DNA of 34,278 nucleotides. Source: Hydromonas sp. (GTDB lineage: Bacteria > Pseudomonadota > Gammaproteobacteria > Burkholderiales > Burkholderiaceae). How positions within the stretch are numbered: position 1 is the first letter of the stretch; the number at the start of each line of letters is the position of its first letter. Positions 17,442 to 24,679 of the stretch are shown one piece after another. A model generated the notes under the pieces. The model was not told where the DNA came from. It did no database searches and saw only the letters and a list, made by a program, of their open reading frames with translations. The position numbers were made by a program, and so were the translations under genes. Location: the NCBI GenBank assembly GCA_017495165.1, contig JAFEII010000018.1:1-34278 (forward strand), written 5' to 3'.

Positions 17442-17915
17442 ATGAATATGAATGCTCAAAAAGTCCTCGATGTCTATTGGGACGGTTTTTTGCCAGTAGA
17501 TGTGTTGGGAATAGCTGAAAAAATGGGATTTAATTTAATAAATACCGTTGAAGACCAAGCAATTAGCGGTCATATAGAGTTAAAAGATGGTATACCATTT
17601 TGCCATTACAACTCACTCGAACCAATAACCAGGCAGAGATTTACTATTGCACACGAAATAGGACACTATGCCTTAGGGCATTTGGAAAACGGCAAGCAGT
17701 TTCGAGATACAAGCAATAACTTTCAACTTGGGCAGGATTTTCAAGAAATGCAAGCCAATCAGTTTGCCGCTGAACTGCTAATGCCGACAAAAGTCGTTGA
17801 TTGGCTGATTAAAGATAGAAACATTGCAACCGTTGAGTCATTGTCTGAGAAACTCAAAGTATCGACAACCGCAATGGTTTATAGACTTAAAAAGCTGGGT
17901 TGGATAAAGGGGTAA
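17442..17915 (+). CDS. ImmA/IrrE-family zinc metallopeptidase
   Basis: This 157-residue protein has the HEXXH zinc site HEIGH (71-75) and a downstream EMQANQFAAELLMP (102-115) that supplies the third ligand, as in the M78 ImmA/IrrE family. A C-terminal SLSEKLKVSTTAMVYRLKKLGWI segment is also typical. Relatives cleave phage or stress repressors or antitoxins, often with an XRE partner; none is encoded here. AGGAGAG stands just before the ATG, so I reject the longer frame that runs back into ttcA. A 12-bp palindrome AACAG-AA-CTGTT at 17367-17378, shortly after a possible -10 (TACAAT, 17349-17354), may be an operator. AT-rich compared with ttcA, suggesting acquisition. It is followed after three bases by a two-TM protein gene. 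Confidence 0.9.
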   Translation: MNMNAQKVLDVYWDGFLPVDVLGIAEKMGFNLINTVEDQAISGHIELKDGIPFCHYNSLEPITRQRFTIAHEIGHYALGHLENGKQFRDTSNNFQLGQDFQEMQANQFAAELLMPTKVVDWLIKDRNIATVESLSEKLKVSTTAMVYRLKKLGWIKG

Positions 17916-17918
17916 CAA

Positions 17919-18473
17919 ATGACTTCAAATAGAAATGTCAGTTCAGTTGAGGATGCTCGTGTGGGTGAACTTGCTGAACCTGTTAAACAGGTTCGTGGGA
18001 GTGATTTTGTGAGCGAGAATGCTGAAATTATAATGTTTCAGTCTGAAAACAAGCGCAAATGGTGGCTTTTTATTGCATCACTGGTCTTGATTGCTGCAAT
18101 ATTGGCTCTTTTTGGCTATGGTTTTTGTTCTTATATTGAAGAGACTAAGCGTTATTCGCAGCCGCAAAATGTCTCGGTTCCAGTTGCGCAGTCAAGTGTT
18201 AAGAACCCCAAGGATGAAGTTCAAGGCTTAAGAGCCGTTGATTCACAAATGGTTGCTAAAGAAGAAGGCCTAGGCTCAAATCATCCCCCAGACTGGCACT
18301 TTTTATTAATACTTGCAGAGCTTCTGTTTTCAATGGTGTTGGTGTTTTTTATCACAATGAAAGCCGTTTTCCCCAAGGCTGACGATAAAGTAACTTTAAT
18401 GCCAAGTGATGTAAATGGCAGTATTAAAAACTTGGTTGACTTGGTAAAGTCTTTATGGAGCTCGAAAGGGTAG
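17919..18473 (+). CDS. Unknown two-TM membrane protein paired with ImmA/IrrE peptidase
   Basis: I do not recognise this 184-residue protein. It has a 47-residue polar N-terminus ending in KRK, TM1 at about 48-70, a loop of about 57 residues rich in Gln, Ser and Val, TM2 at about 127-148, and a polar C-terminal tail. By the positive-inside rule both ends should be cytoplasmic and the loop periplasmic. GGGGTAA near the ATG is the likely ribosome binding site. With only three bases between the frames it is almost certainly co-expressed with the peptidase and could be its substrate, anchor or regulator. Composition is AT-rich like its partner. Confidence 0.75.
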   Translation: MTSNRNVSSVEDARVGELAEPVKQVRGSDFVSENAEIIMFQSENKRKWWLFIASLVLIAAILALFGYGFCSYIEETKRYSQPQNVSVPVAQSSVKNPKDEVQGLRAVDSQMVAKEEGLGSNHPPDWHFLLILAELLFSMVLVFFITMKAVFPKADDKVTLMPSDVNGSIKNLVDLVKSLWSSKG

Positions 18474-18494
18474 TCTGTCTTACCAAAAATCTGT

Positions 18495-18520
18495 AAGGGT
18501 GGACGTAAATGTCCACCCTT
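18495..18520 (+). repeat. REP-like palindrome, possible terminator
   Basis: A perfect 10-bp stem AAGGGTGGAC / GTCCACCCTT with a 6-base loop lies 21 bases after the two-TM gene and is followed by ATGTTTT. The arms match those of the pair at 27241-27292, so it is a single member of the GGGTGGAC family of palindromes. The short T-run makes termination plausible. Confidence 0.65.
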
Positions 18521-18552
18521 ATGTTTTGTACTAATCAATTTAATTTTTCATC

Positions 18553-20349
18553 ATGACCCAATACCACGCACCACTACCCGCACTCCCCCCCCAAAAATCC
18601 CGCTCGGATTGGGCAACGATTAAAAGCCTTTGGCCGTATGTTTGGGCGAGTAAGTACCGTGTGATGGTGGCGATGGCGTCATTGATTGCGGCAAAGGCGG
18701 CGGGGCTTGGGATTCCGACGATTTTAAAGCAGATTATTGATAAAATTTCGCCCAGTGCGACGGTGCAGGGCGCGTTGCTTGTGCCGGTGTTTTTGTTGGT
18801 GGCGTATGGGTTGTTGCGGATTGCGCAGACGTTGTTTAATGAGTTGCGCGAGATTATATTTTTTCGGGTGAGTGAAAACGCGGCGCGGATTTTGTCGCTC
18901 AAGGTGTTTGACCAGTTGCATTTGTTGTCGTTGCGTTTTCATTTGAGCCGCCAAACGGGTGGTTTGACGCGCGATATTGAGCGCGGCAATCGCGGGATTC
19001 GGACGTTAATCGGTTATTCGTTTATGTCGATTGTGCCCACGATGATTGAGATGTGTATGGTGCTGGTGTTTTTGTGGGTCAAATACGATTGGGTGTTTGT
19101 GACGATTACGGCTGTGGCGTTGGTGGCGTACATTATTTATACGGTTGGGATTACTGAGTGGCGTACCAAACATCGGATCAAGATGAATGAGATGGATTCG
19201 CATGCGAATCAGCGCGCGATTGATTCGTTGCTTAATTTTGAAACGGTCAAGTATTTTAATAATGAGGGGTTTGAGTCTAAACGCTACGATGAAGGCTTGG
19301 GACGGTTTAGAAAGGCCGCGATTGCGTCGCAAACCTCGTTGTCGATGCTTAATTTGGGTCAGCAGATGATTATTTCGGTCGCGCTGATTGGGATTTTGTT
19401 GTACGCCACGCAAGGGGTGGTGGCTGGAACGCTGAGTTTGGGTGATTTTGTGTTGATTAACACGTTGATGCTGCAGTTGTATGTGCCGCTCAATTTTCTG
19501 GGCATGATGTACCGCGAAATCAAGCAGTCGTTGATTGATGTGGACAAAATGTTTACCCTGCTTGATGCGCCGCCTGAGGTGGCGGATGCAAGCGGCGCGC
19601 TGCCGTTGGTGGTGGGTTCGGGGCGGATTGAGTTTGAGAATGTGTATTTTGCGTATAACGAGAATCGGCCGATTTTGCATGATGTGTCGTTTGCGATTGA
19701 ACCGAACACCACCACGGCGGTGGTGGGCAAAAGTGGCGCGGGTAAGTCCACGTTGTCGCGTTTGTTGTTTCGCTTTTATGACATTCAATCGGGTGATATT
19801 TTGATTGATGGCCAGTCGATTAAAGCGGTGACGCAAACCAGTTTGCGCCGCGCGATTGGGATTGTGCCGCAAGACACGGTGCTGTTTAATGACACGCTGG
19901 GCTATAACATTCGCTATGGCAAGCCTGATGCGAGTGAGGCGCAGGTGATGGCGGCGGCGCAGGCGGCGCATTTGGGTGGTTTTTTGAGCCGTTTGCCTGA
20001 AGGCTTGCATACGCCTGTGGGCGAACGCGGTTTGAAAATATCGGGTGGCGAAAAACAGCGCGTGGCGATTGCGCGCACGTTGCTTAAAAATACGCCAATT
20101 TTGATTTTTGATGAAGCGACTTCGGCATTGGATACGCAGGCCGAAAAAGCGATTCAATCGGCCTTTGATGAAGCGGCGCAAAACCGCACCACGCTGATTG
20201 TTGCGCACCGTTTGTCAACCATTGTGCATGCCGAGCAGATTTTGGTGATGGACGATGGGCGGATTGTTGAGCGCGGTACGCATTTGGATTTGTTGGCCAA
20301 AAATGGCGCGTATGCGGCCATGTGGGCAGCGCAACAACAAGATGAATAA
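18553..20349 (+). CDS. Atm1-type ABC exporter (fused permease and ATPase)
   Basis: This 598-residue half-transporter has a six-span membrane domain (about 25-320) and a C-terminal ATPase. Walker A is GKSGAGKST (about 392-400), the Q-loop region is IVPQDTVLF, the signature is ISGGEKQRVAIART (from about 496), Walker B is ILIFDEATSALD (from about 516) and the H-loop is IVAHRLSTI. The membrane domain motifs FHLSRQTGGLTRDIERGNRGI and LLNFETVKYFNNE place it with the Atm1/HMT1 group, which exports glutathione-linked sulfur or metal species. It works as a homodimer in the inner membrane. No obvious partner gene is adjacent. Confidence 0.93.
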   Translation: MTQYHAPLPALPPQKSRSDWATIKSLWPYVWASKYRVMVAMASLIAAKAAGLGIPTILKQIIDKISPSATVQGALLVPVFLLVAYGLLRIAQTLFNELREIIFFRVSENAARILSLKVFDQLHLLSLRFHLSRQTGGLTRDIERGNRGIRTLIGYSFMSIVPTMIEMCMVLVFLWVKYDWVFVTITAVALVAYIIYTVGITEWRTKHRIKMNEMDSHANQRAIDSLLNFETVKYFNNEGFESKRYDEGLGRFRKAAIASQTSLSMLNLGQQMIISVALIGILLYATQGVVAGTLSLGDFVLINTLMLQLYVPLNFLGMMYREIKQSLIDVDKMFTLLDAPPEVADASGALPLVVGSGRIEFENVYFAYNENRPILHDVSFAIEPNTTTAVVGKSGAGKSTLSRLLFRFYDIQSGDILIDGQSIKAVTQTSLRRAIGIVPQDTVLFNDTLGYNIRYGKPDASEAQVMAAAQAAHLGGFLSRLPEGLHTPVGERGLKISGGEKQRVAIARTLLKNTPILIFDEATSALDTQAEKAIQSAFDEAAQNRTTLIVAHRLSTIVHAEQILVMDDGRIVERGTHLDLLAKNGAYAAMWAAQQQDE

Positions 20350-20406
20350 ATGACACGGTTTGTGAGGCTGCGGTGGAAAAATGTCGTACAGAAACGGGCT
20401 TTTGGT

Positions 20407-20434
20407 TTGACATGGCTTTAAGTTGTGCTACAAT
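20407..20434 (+). promoter_or_regulatory. Strong promoter of tRNA-Val (and probably the thrS leader)
   Basis: A perfect -35 TTGACA (20407-20412) and a -10 TACAAT (20429-20434) are 16 bases apart, with an extended -10 TGC before it. The tRNA begins 11 bases after the -10. No clear promoter lies between the tRNA and thrS, so this promoter may drive both. Confidence 0.8.
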
Positions 20435-20445
20435 CGCACCTCTTT

Positions 20446-20522
20446 AGGCGGTTAGCTCAGTTGGTTAGAGCGCTTCGTTGACATCGAAGAGGTCGCTGGT
20501 TCGAATCCAGTACTGCCTACCA
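20446..20522 (+). tRNA. tRNA-Val (anticodon GAC)
   Basis: The sequence folds into a full cloverleaf. The acceptor AGGCGGT pairs with ACTGCCT (one G-U), and the D arm is GCTC/GAGC. The anticodon stem CTTCG/CGAAG encloses the loop TTGACAT with anticodon GAC at 20480-20482, and a TTCGAAT T-loop is present. The discriminator is A and CCA is encoded at 20520-20522. It reads GUC and, by wobble, GUU codons. Confidence 0.96.
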
Positions 20523-20547
20523 AATTTTTTCAATGACTGTGAATCTG

Positions 20548-20595
20548 ATGTTTTCATTCAACGCCACGACGTTCACAACCCCACAAAATCTGTGA
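20548..20595 (+). CDS. Putative thrS attenuator leader peptide
   Basis: A 15-codon frame encodes MFSFNATTFTTPQNL, with four Thr codons in two pairs (ACG ACG, then ACA ACC) and a stop 22 bases before the terminator hairpin that precedes thrS. An in-frame upstream ATG at 20533 would give 20 residues with five Thr. No strong ribosome binding site is visible for either start. Four Thr in 15 residues directly upstream of the threonyl-tRNA synthetase gene is what a ribosome-stalling sensor of charged tRNA-Thr would look like. Stalling at the first Thr pair would cover the segment 20571-20577 that otherwise pairs with 20591-20602. Confidence 0.55.
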   Translation: MFSFNATTFTTPQNL

Positions 20596-20648
20596 GGTGA
20601 GCAGTCATTGAAGGTAAAAACGGCTCACTTAATGTGGGTCGTTTTTTT
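20571..20648 (+). promoter_or_regulatory. Putative transcription attenuator of the thrS operon
   Basis: Four segments can form exclusive pairs. Segment 1 (20571-20577, inside the Thr codons) pairs with segment 2 (20591-20602, at and after the leader stop). Segment 2 (20595-20602) also pairs over 8 bp with segment 3 (20623-20630) as antiterminator. Segment 3 (20617-20628) pairs over 12 bp with segment 4 (20634-20645) as terminator. A stalled ribosome frees segment 2 and allows read-through, while one reaching the stop masks it and allows termination. A separate perfect 10-bp pairing of 20530-20539 with 20602-20611 encloses the leader. This is inference from sequence complementarity. Confidence 0.55.
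20617..20648 (+). terminator. Intrinsic terminator upstream of thrS
   Basis: A 12-bp stem (AAAACGGCTCAC with GTGGGTCGTTTT, two G-U pairs) has a TTAAT loop and runs into a T-tract that includes the stem's own four T's. It lies 43 bases before the thrS start, so it either ends the tRNA transcript or serves as the attenuator terminator. Confidence 0.85.
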
Positions 20649-20691
20649 ATGGCTTAATTGAAGCCCTAACGCGATTATACAAAAGGTATTT

Positions 20692-22599
20692 ATGATTCAT
20701 ATTACGTTGCCAGATGGCTCAATTCGAACTTTTGATGCGCCTGTCACTGTGGCGGATGTGGCGCTGAGTATTGGCGCTGGTTTGGCAAAAGCCGCGCTTG
20801 CGGGGCGCGTCAACGGTGCGTTGGTGGACACCTCGTTTTTGATCACGCAAGACGCGTCGCTGGGAATTGTGACGGACAAAGACGCCGATGGTTTGGAGGT
20901 GATTCGCCATTCAACCGCGCATTTGCTCGCGTATGCGGTGAAATCATTGTATCCAGATGCGCAGGTGACGATTGGCCCTGTGATTGAAAATGGCTTTTAC
21001 TATGACTTTGCGTACAAACGCCCGTTTACGCCTGATGATTTGGTGGCGATTGAAGCAAAAATGGCTGAGTTGGCCAAAAAAGATGAGGTTGTCACGTGCG
21101 AAGTGCTCGACCGCGACGCGGCGATTGTGTTTTTTAAAGACATGGGCGAGGATTACAAAGCTGAGTTGATTGGCTCAATTCCTGCGGGCGAGCAAATCAG
21201 TTTGTATCGCCAAGGTGACTTTATTGACTTATGTCGCGGGCCGCATGTGCCGTCAACGGGACGCTTGAAGGTGTTTAAATTGATGAAGTTGGCGGGCGCT
21301 TACTGGCGCGGCGACTCGAATAATGAAATGCTGCAACGGATTTATGGCACGGCTTGGACGAAAAAAGAAGACCAAGCGGCGTATTTGCACATGCTTGAGG
21401 AGGCCGAAAAACGCGACCATCGCAAACTGGGCAAGGCGTTGGATTTGTTCCACATGCAAGACGAAGCGCCGGGTTTGGTGTTTTGGCACGCCAAAGGCTG
21501 GACGATTTGGCAAGAAGTTGAACAATACATGCGCCGCGTGTATCGCGACAACGGTTATCAAGAAGTCAAAGCGCCGCAGATTTTGGATCGCACGTTGTGG
21601 GAAAAAACCGGTCATTGGGAAAACTACAAAGACAATATGTTTACCACTGAGTCTGAGAATCGCAGCTACGCGCTCAAGCCAATGAATTGCCCTGGTCACA
21701 TTCAAATTTACAACATGGGTTTGCACAGCTACCGTGATTTGCCGTTGCGCTTTGGTGAGTTTGGGCAGTGTCATCGCAATGAAACTTCGGGTGCGTTGCA
21801 CGGCATTATGCGCGTGCGCGGCTTTACGCAAGACGATGGCCATATTTTTTGCACCGAAGATCAAATTCAAGCGGAAGTCGCGCAATTTCATGCGCTGACT
21901 CGCAAAGTGTATGATGATTTTGGCTTTACGGACGTGGCGATTAAATTGGCGTTGCGCCCTGAAAACCGCATTGGTTCTGATGAGGCGTGGGACAAAACCG
22001 AAAACGCCATGCGCGAAGCGATTCGCTCAGCGGGCGTTGAATGGGAAGAGTTGCCCGGTGAAGGCGCGTTTTACGGGCCGAAAATCGAATACCATCTCAA
22101 GGATTCTATCGGGCGCTCTTGGCAATGCGGCACGATGCAGGTTGATGCATTTATGCCTGAACGTTTGGGTGCGACGTATGTGGATGAACATGATCAGCGC
22201 AAAACGCCGATTATGTTGCACCGTGCAATCGTTGGCTCGCTTGAGCGTTTTATTGGTATTTTGATTGAAAATCACGCAGGTGCAATGCCGACGTGGCTTG
22301 CGCCCGTTCAAGTGGTGTTGTGCAATATTTCACAGGCGCAAGATGAATATGTCGCACAAGTGGCACAAGAATTGCAAAAACAAGGGCTTAGAGTGCAATT
22401 AGATTTGCGCAATGAGAAAATTACGTATAAAATTCGCGAGCACAGTTTGCAAAAGCCGCCCTACATATTGGTAATGGGCGACAAAGAGCGTGATTCGAAA
22501 TCAGTAGCGGTTCGTGCACGCGGCAATCAAGATTTAGGGGTGATGGGGTTGGATGCGTTTATCGAACGTATTTTAACCGAGGTTAAAGACCGCTCATAA
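20692..22599 (+). CDS. thrS: Threonyl-tRNA synthetase
   Basis: ThrRS charges tRNA-Thr in the cytoplasm and edits mischarged Ser. The 635-residue protein has the full bacterial layout: a TGS domain (1-60, starting [14 protein letters not shown]), the editing domain with [12 protein letters not shown] and YYDFAY, and a class II core with [11 protein letters not shown] (zinc Cys), [39 protein letters not shown] and [18 protein letters not shown], then the anticodon-binding domain. AAAAGG precedes the ATG. It is preceded by a terminator and possible attenuator, and followed by a terminator-like hairpin before infC. Confidence 0.98.
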   Translation: MIHITLPDGSIRTFDAPVTVADVALSIGAGLAKAALAGRVNGALVDTSFLITQDASLGIVTDKDADGLEVIRHSTAHLLAYAVKSLYPDAQVTIGPVIENGFYYDFAYKRPFTPDDLVAIEAKMAELAKKDEVVTCEVLDRDAAIVFFKDMGEDYKAELIGSIPAGEQISLYRQGDFIDLCRGPHVPSTGRLKVFKLMKLAGAYWRGDSNNEMLQRIYGTAWTKKEDQAAYLHMLEEAEKRDHRKLGKALDLFHMQDEAPGLVFWHAKGWTIWQEVEQYMRRVYRDNGYQEVKAPQILDRTLWEKTGHWENYKDNMFTTESENRSYALKPMNCPGHIQIYNMGLHSYRDLPLRFGEFGQCHRNETSGALHGIMRVRGFTQDDGHIFCTEDQIQAEVAQFHALTRKVYDDFGFTDVAIKLALRPENRIGSDEAWDKTENAMREAIRSAGVEWEELPGEGAFYGPKIEYHLKDSIGRSWQCGTMQVDAFMPERLGATYVDEHDQRKTPIMLHRAIVGSLERFIGILIENHAGAMPTWLAPVQVVLCNISQAQDEYVAQVAQELQKQGLRVQLDLRNEKITYKIREHSLQKPPYILVMGDKERDSKSVAVRARGNQDLGVMGLDAFIERILTEVKDRS

Positions 22600-22607
22600 C
22601 CCAAAGC

Positions 22608-22641
22608 AGGCCATCTGCAGTTTGCGAGATGGCTTTGTTTT
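22608..22641 (+). terminator. Terminator-like hairpin between thrS and infC
   Basis: AGGCCATCT pairs with AGATGGCTT (7 Watson-Crick pairs plus a G-U and an A-U at the base) around a 10-base loop and is followed by TTGTTTTT. It could end or reduce transcription from thrS into infC, implying a separate infC promoter or partial read-through. Confidence 0.65.
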
Positions 22642-22715
22642 TACTTTCACGAGCAGAACGCTCATATTTTTAGCTTAGCTTTTATGGCGGCTTGATTACT
22701 ACAAAGAGGTTTATT

Positions 22716-23243
22716 ATCGTTACGTCAGCAAAAATGCAGCATCGTCTTAATGGCGAAATCCAAGCGCGCGAAATTCGTTTAATCGGTATGGATGGTGAAA
22801 TCGCAGGCATCATGTCTGCGCGTGAAGCCTTGCAAATGGCGGAAGAACTCGATACAGATTTGGTGGAAATATCTCCCAACGCTGTGCCGCCTGTTTGCCG
22901 CTTGATGGATTACGGTAAATTTAAGTATCAAGAACAGAAAAAAGCTGCTGAAGCCAAGTCCAAACAGCATGTCATTCAAATCAAAGAAATTAAATTCCGC
23001 CCAGCTACGGACGAGAATGATTACAACGTGAAAATGCGCAACATCAAGCGTTTTCTCGAAGATGGCGATAAAGTCAAAATCACCTTGCGCTATCGCGGAC
23101 GCGAAATGGCGCATCAAGATATTGGTATGCGCTTGTTGGAACGGGTGCGTGATGAATTGGCAGAAGCGGCGCAAGTTGAGTCAATGCCAAAGTTAGAAGG
23201 CCGCCAAATGATTATGATGTTGGCGCCGCCACGTAAAAAATAA
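22716..23243 (+). CDS. infC: Translation initiation factor IF-3 (ATC start)
   Basis: IF-3 binds the 30S subunit, prevents premature subunit joining and checks the start codon. The 175-residue protein has the N-domain [20 protein letters not shown], the linker [17 protein letters not shown] and the C-domain [43 protein letters not shown]. The likely start is ATC at 22716, six bases after AAAGAGG. The first ATG (22734) has no ribosome binding site, and an ATT at 22713 is only three bases from it. A rare start codon is expected: IF-3 selects against such codons and so limits its own synthesis, as known for E. coli infC (AUU). Confidence 0.95.
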   Translation: MVTSAKMQHRLNGEIQAREIRLIGMDGEIAGIMSAREALQMAEELDTDLVEISPNAVPPVCRLMDYGKFKYQEQKKAAEAKSKQHVIQIKEIKFRPATDENDYNVKMRNIKRFLEDGDKVKITLRYRGREMAHQDIGMRLLERVRDELAEAAQVESMPKLEGRQMIMMLAPPRKK

Positions 23244-23325
23244 GATTTGTGTTGTCGTTTGGTCTTTAATTTTTAGATTTAAACGATGATGCGCACCAGT
23301 TATTAAGTCTTAGGGCTTGATAAAA

Positions 23326-23366
23326 TCGAATCCCTTGCGTCAGGCCAGTCCATGCAAAGGATTCGA
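23326..23366 (+). promoter_or_regulatory. Conserved-looking hairpin in the rpmI leader
   Basis: TCGAATCC pairs with GGATTCGA over 8 bp, then one C-A mismatch, then TTGC with GCAA, leaving a 15-base loop. It lies 69 bases before rpmI in the 192-base infC-rpmI gap and has no T-run. In E. coli, L20 represses rpmI-rplT by binding RNA structure in this interval, so this hairpin is a candidate L20 target; that link is inference. Confidence 0.45.
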
Positions 23367-23435
23367 ACATAAATGGGTCGGGTTCCAAAGAGCTTCGTGT
23401 TGAAGTCACCTAGATTCATGAATATTGGAGTTGTT

Positions 23436-23633
23436 ATGCCTAAAATGAAAACCAAAAAAGCTGCCTCAAAGCGCTTTGTGGTTCGTCCAGGTGGGACTGT
23501 TAAACGCGGTCAAGCATTCAAACGTCATATTTTGACCAAGAAAACCACTAAAACCAAACGCCAATTGCGTGGTTCAACTGACGTGTCTGCTGCAGACATG
23601 AAAGCTGTCCGCGGTATGATGCCATACGCGTAA
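23436..23633 (+). CDS. rpmI: 50S ribosomal protein L35
   Basis: This is the normal 65-residue bL35 of the large subunit: it begins [14 protein letters not shown], is rich in Lys and Arg, and ends with the family's [10 protein letters not shown] start at ATG 23436, six bases after TGGAG, where the family's N-terminus begins; a longer open frame back to 23373 is not part of the protein. rplT follows after 29 bases, the usual pairing. Confidence 0.98.
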   Translation: MPKMKTKKAASKRFVVRPGGTVKRGQAFKRHILTKKTTKTKRQLRGSTDVSAADMKAVRGMMPYA

Positions 23634-23662
23634 CCCTAACTTATAACTAAAGGAGTTTTACC

Positions 23663-24019
23663 ATGCCTAGAGTCAAACGTGGGGTCACCGCAAGAGCCCG
23701 TCATAAAAAAGTCATCGCCCTCGCAAAGGGTTACCGTGGTCGTCGTAAAAACGTCTACCGCGTTGCCAAACAAGCCGTCATGAAAGCTGGGCAATACGCC
23801 TACCGTGATCGCCGCAACAAAAAACGTGTGTTCCGCGCTTTGTGGATTGCCCGTATCAATGCGGCTTCACGCATGAATGACATGACTTACAGCGCGTTCA
23901 TGAATGGTTTGAAAAAAGCCATGATTGAAATCGACCGTAAAGTCTTGGCAGACTTAGCTGTATTCGACAAACCAGCGTTTGCTGCGATTGTTGCTAAAGC
24001 GAAAGCAGCTTTGGCGTAA
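23663..24019 (+). CDS. rplT: 50S ribosomal protein L20
   Basis: bL20 binds 23S rRNA early in large-subunit assembly and in several bacteria represses its own operon. The 118-residue length is normal. Family features are [47 protein letters not shown] and [20 protein letters not shown] precedes the ATG. A strong terminator follows, so the ribosomal part of the operon ends here and does not run into pheS. Confidence 0.98.
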   Translation: MPRVKRGVTARARHKKVIALAKGYRGRRKNVYRVAKQAVMKAGQYAYRDRRNKKRVFRALWIARINAASRMNDMTYSAFMNGLKKAMIEIDRKVLADLAVFDKPAFAAIVAKAKAALA

Positions 24020-24040
24020 GCCGTTTAGCCGTACAAAATG

Positions 24041-24074
24041 CGAGGCAAGTTCGTTTGGACTTTGCCTCGTTTTT
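24041..24074 (+). terminator. Intrinsic terminator after rplT
   Basis: CGAGGCAA pairs perfectly with TTGCCTCG, and the stem is extended inwards by GT/AC after a one-base bulge. TTTTT follows at once. It lies 21 bases beyond the rplT stop and closes the thrS-infC-rpmI-rplT unit. Confidence 0.9.
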
Positions 24075-24141
24075 AATTTGTATAAAAAATCAATTACCGT
24101 AACAACAAAACGCACTTGATTTTAATTGCAGGAGATAAAAA

Positions 24142-24405
24142 ATGTATCAATATAAAATGGTTCAAGTCCCAGCTAAAGTCCAAGTCCGAGCAAAAAACCA
24201 TGAAGGGAATGAAGCCGCTGTATATCTTGAAAGCATCGTAAATGAGCATGCACGAGATGGCTGGGAGTTTTATCGAATTGATGAAATTGGAGTAAGCCTA
24301 AAGTCTGGGTTTCTTGCTGCGATTGTTGGGTTTCTTGCTTCGATTATGGAGGAACAAGAAAAAACTTCTGCATACTATGTAGTGTCATTTAGAAAGCCTC
24401 AATAA
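24142..24405 (+). CDS. DUF4177-like small protein
   Basis: This 87-residue protein starts MYQYKMVQVP and contains AAVYLESIVNEHARDGWEFYRIDEI and a closing YYVVSFRKP, the pattern of DUF4177 proteins. Their function is unknown. A short hydrophobic stretch (SGFLAAIVGFLASI, about 54-67) may contact the membrane. GGAG upstream of the ATG is a good ribosome binding site. The next gene, a YidD homologue, starts three bases after its stop, so the two are probably made together. The pair separates rplT from pheS, which normally follows closely in this operon. Composition is more AT-rich than the ribosomal genes. Confidence 0.75.
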   Translation: MYQYKMVQVPAKVQVRAKNHEGNEAAVYLESIVNEHARDGWEFYRIDEIGVSLKSGFLAAIVGFLASIMEEQEKTSAYYVVSFRKPQ

Positions 24406-24408
24406 GGC

Positions 24409-24612
24409 GTGGTTGTATTCTCAACTTTAATGATTCGGCTATATAGAGTGATTGCTCCTCAGCGGGTGCGGCAATCGTGTCGTTTTGAGCCTTCGTGCTC
24501 AGAGTACGCAATTCTTGCATTACGTAAATATGGTTTTTTAAAAGGTTGGGGGTTGACTCTATCCAGATTGAGACGCTGTAGCCCGCCCAATGGTGGGGCG
24601 GATTACCCTTAA
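24409..24612 (+). CDS. YidD-family membrane protein insertion efficiency factor
   Basis: This 67-residue protein has the YidD pattern: IRLYRVIAPQRVRQSCRFEPSCSEYAILALRKYGFLKGWGLTLSRLRRCSPPNGG, with three cysteines (SCRF, SCSEY, RRC) and many Arg. YidD sits at the inner membrane and helps YidC-dependent insertion. The genomic place of the canonical yidD is between rnpA and yidC; this copy lies elsewhere. The start is uncertain: GTG 24409 (67 residues) begins right after the DUF4177 stop, while ATG 24430 gives 60; neither has a well-spaced ribosome binding site, so coupling is likely. The family's usual DPVP ending is reduced to ADYP. Confidence 0.82.
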   Translation: MVVFSTLMIRLYRVIAPQRVRQSCRFEPSCSEYAILALRKYGFLKGWGLTLSRLRRCSPPNGGADYP

Positions 24613-24679
24613 TAACCCCAACCCAACTTTACAAAACACACCCTAATTGTGACTATTAATTTTATATAAAACATAAACC

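Noticed and set aside
19006-20208. 400-codon minus-strand frame opposite the ABC exporter
   Set aside because: Its product is dominated by Arg, His and Gln, the usual shadow of a biased codon pattern on the other strand; the ABC motifs on the + strand are decisive.
20478-20505. A TTGACA inside the tRNA anticodon arm as a separate thrS promoter
   Set aside because: It is part of the anticodon loop sequence, and no acceptable -10 box lies at the right distance.
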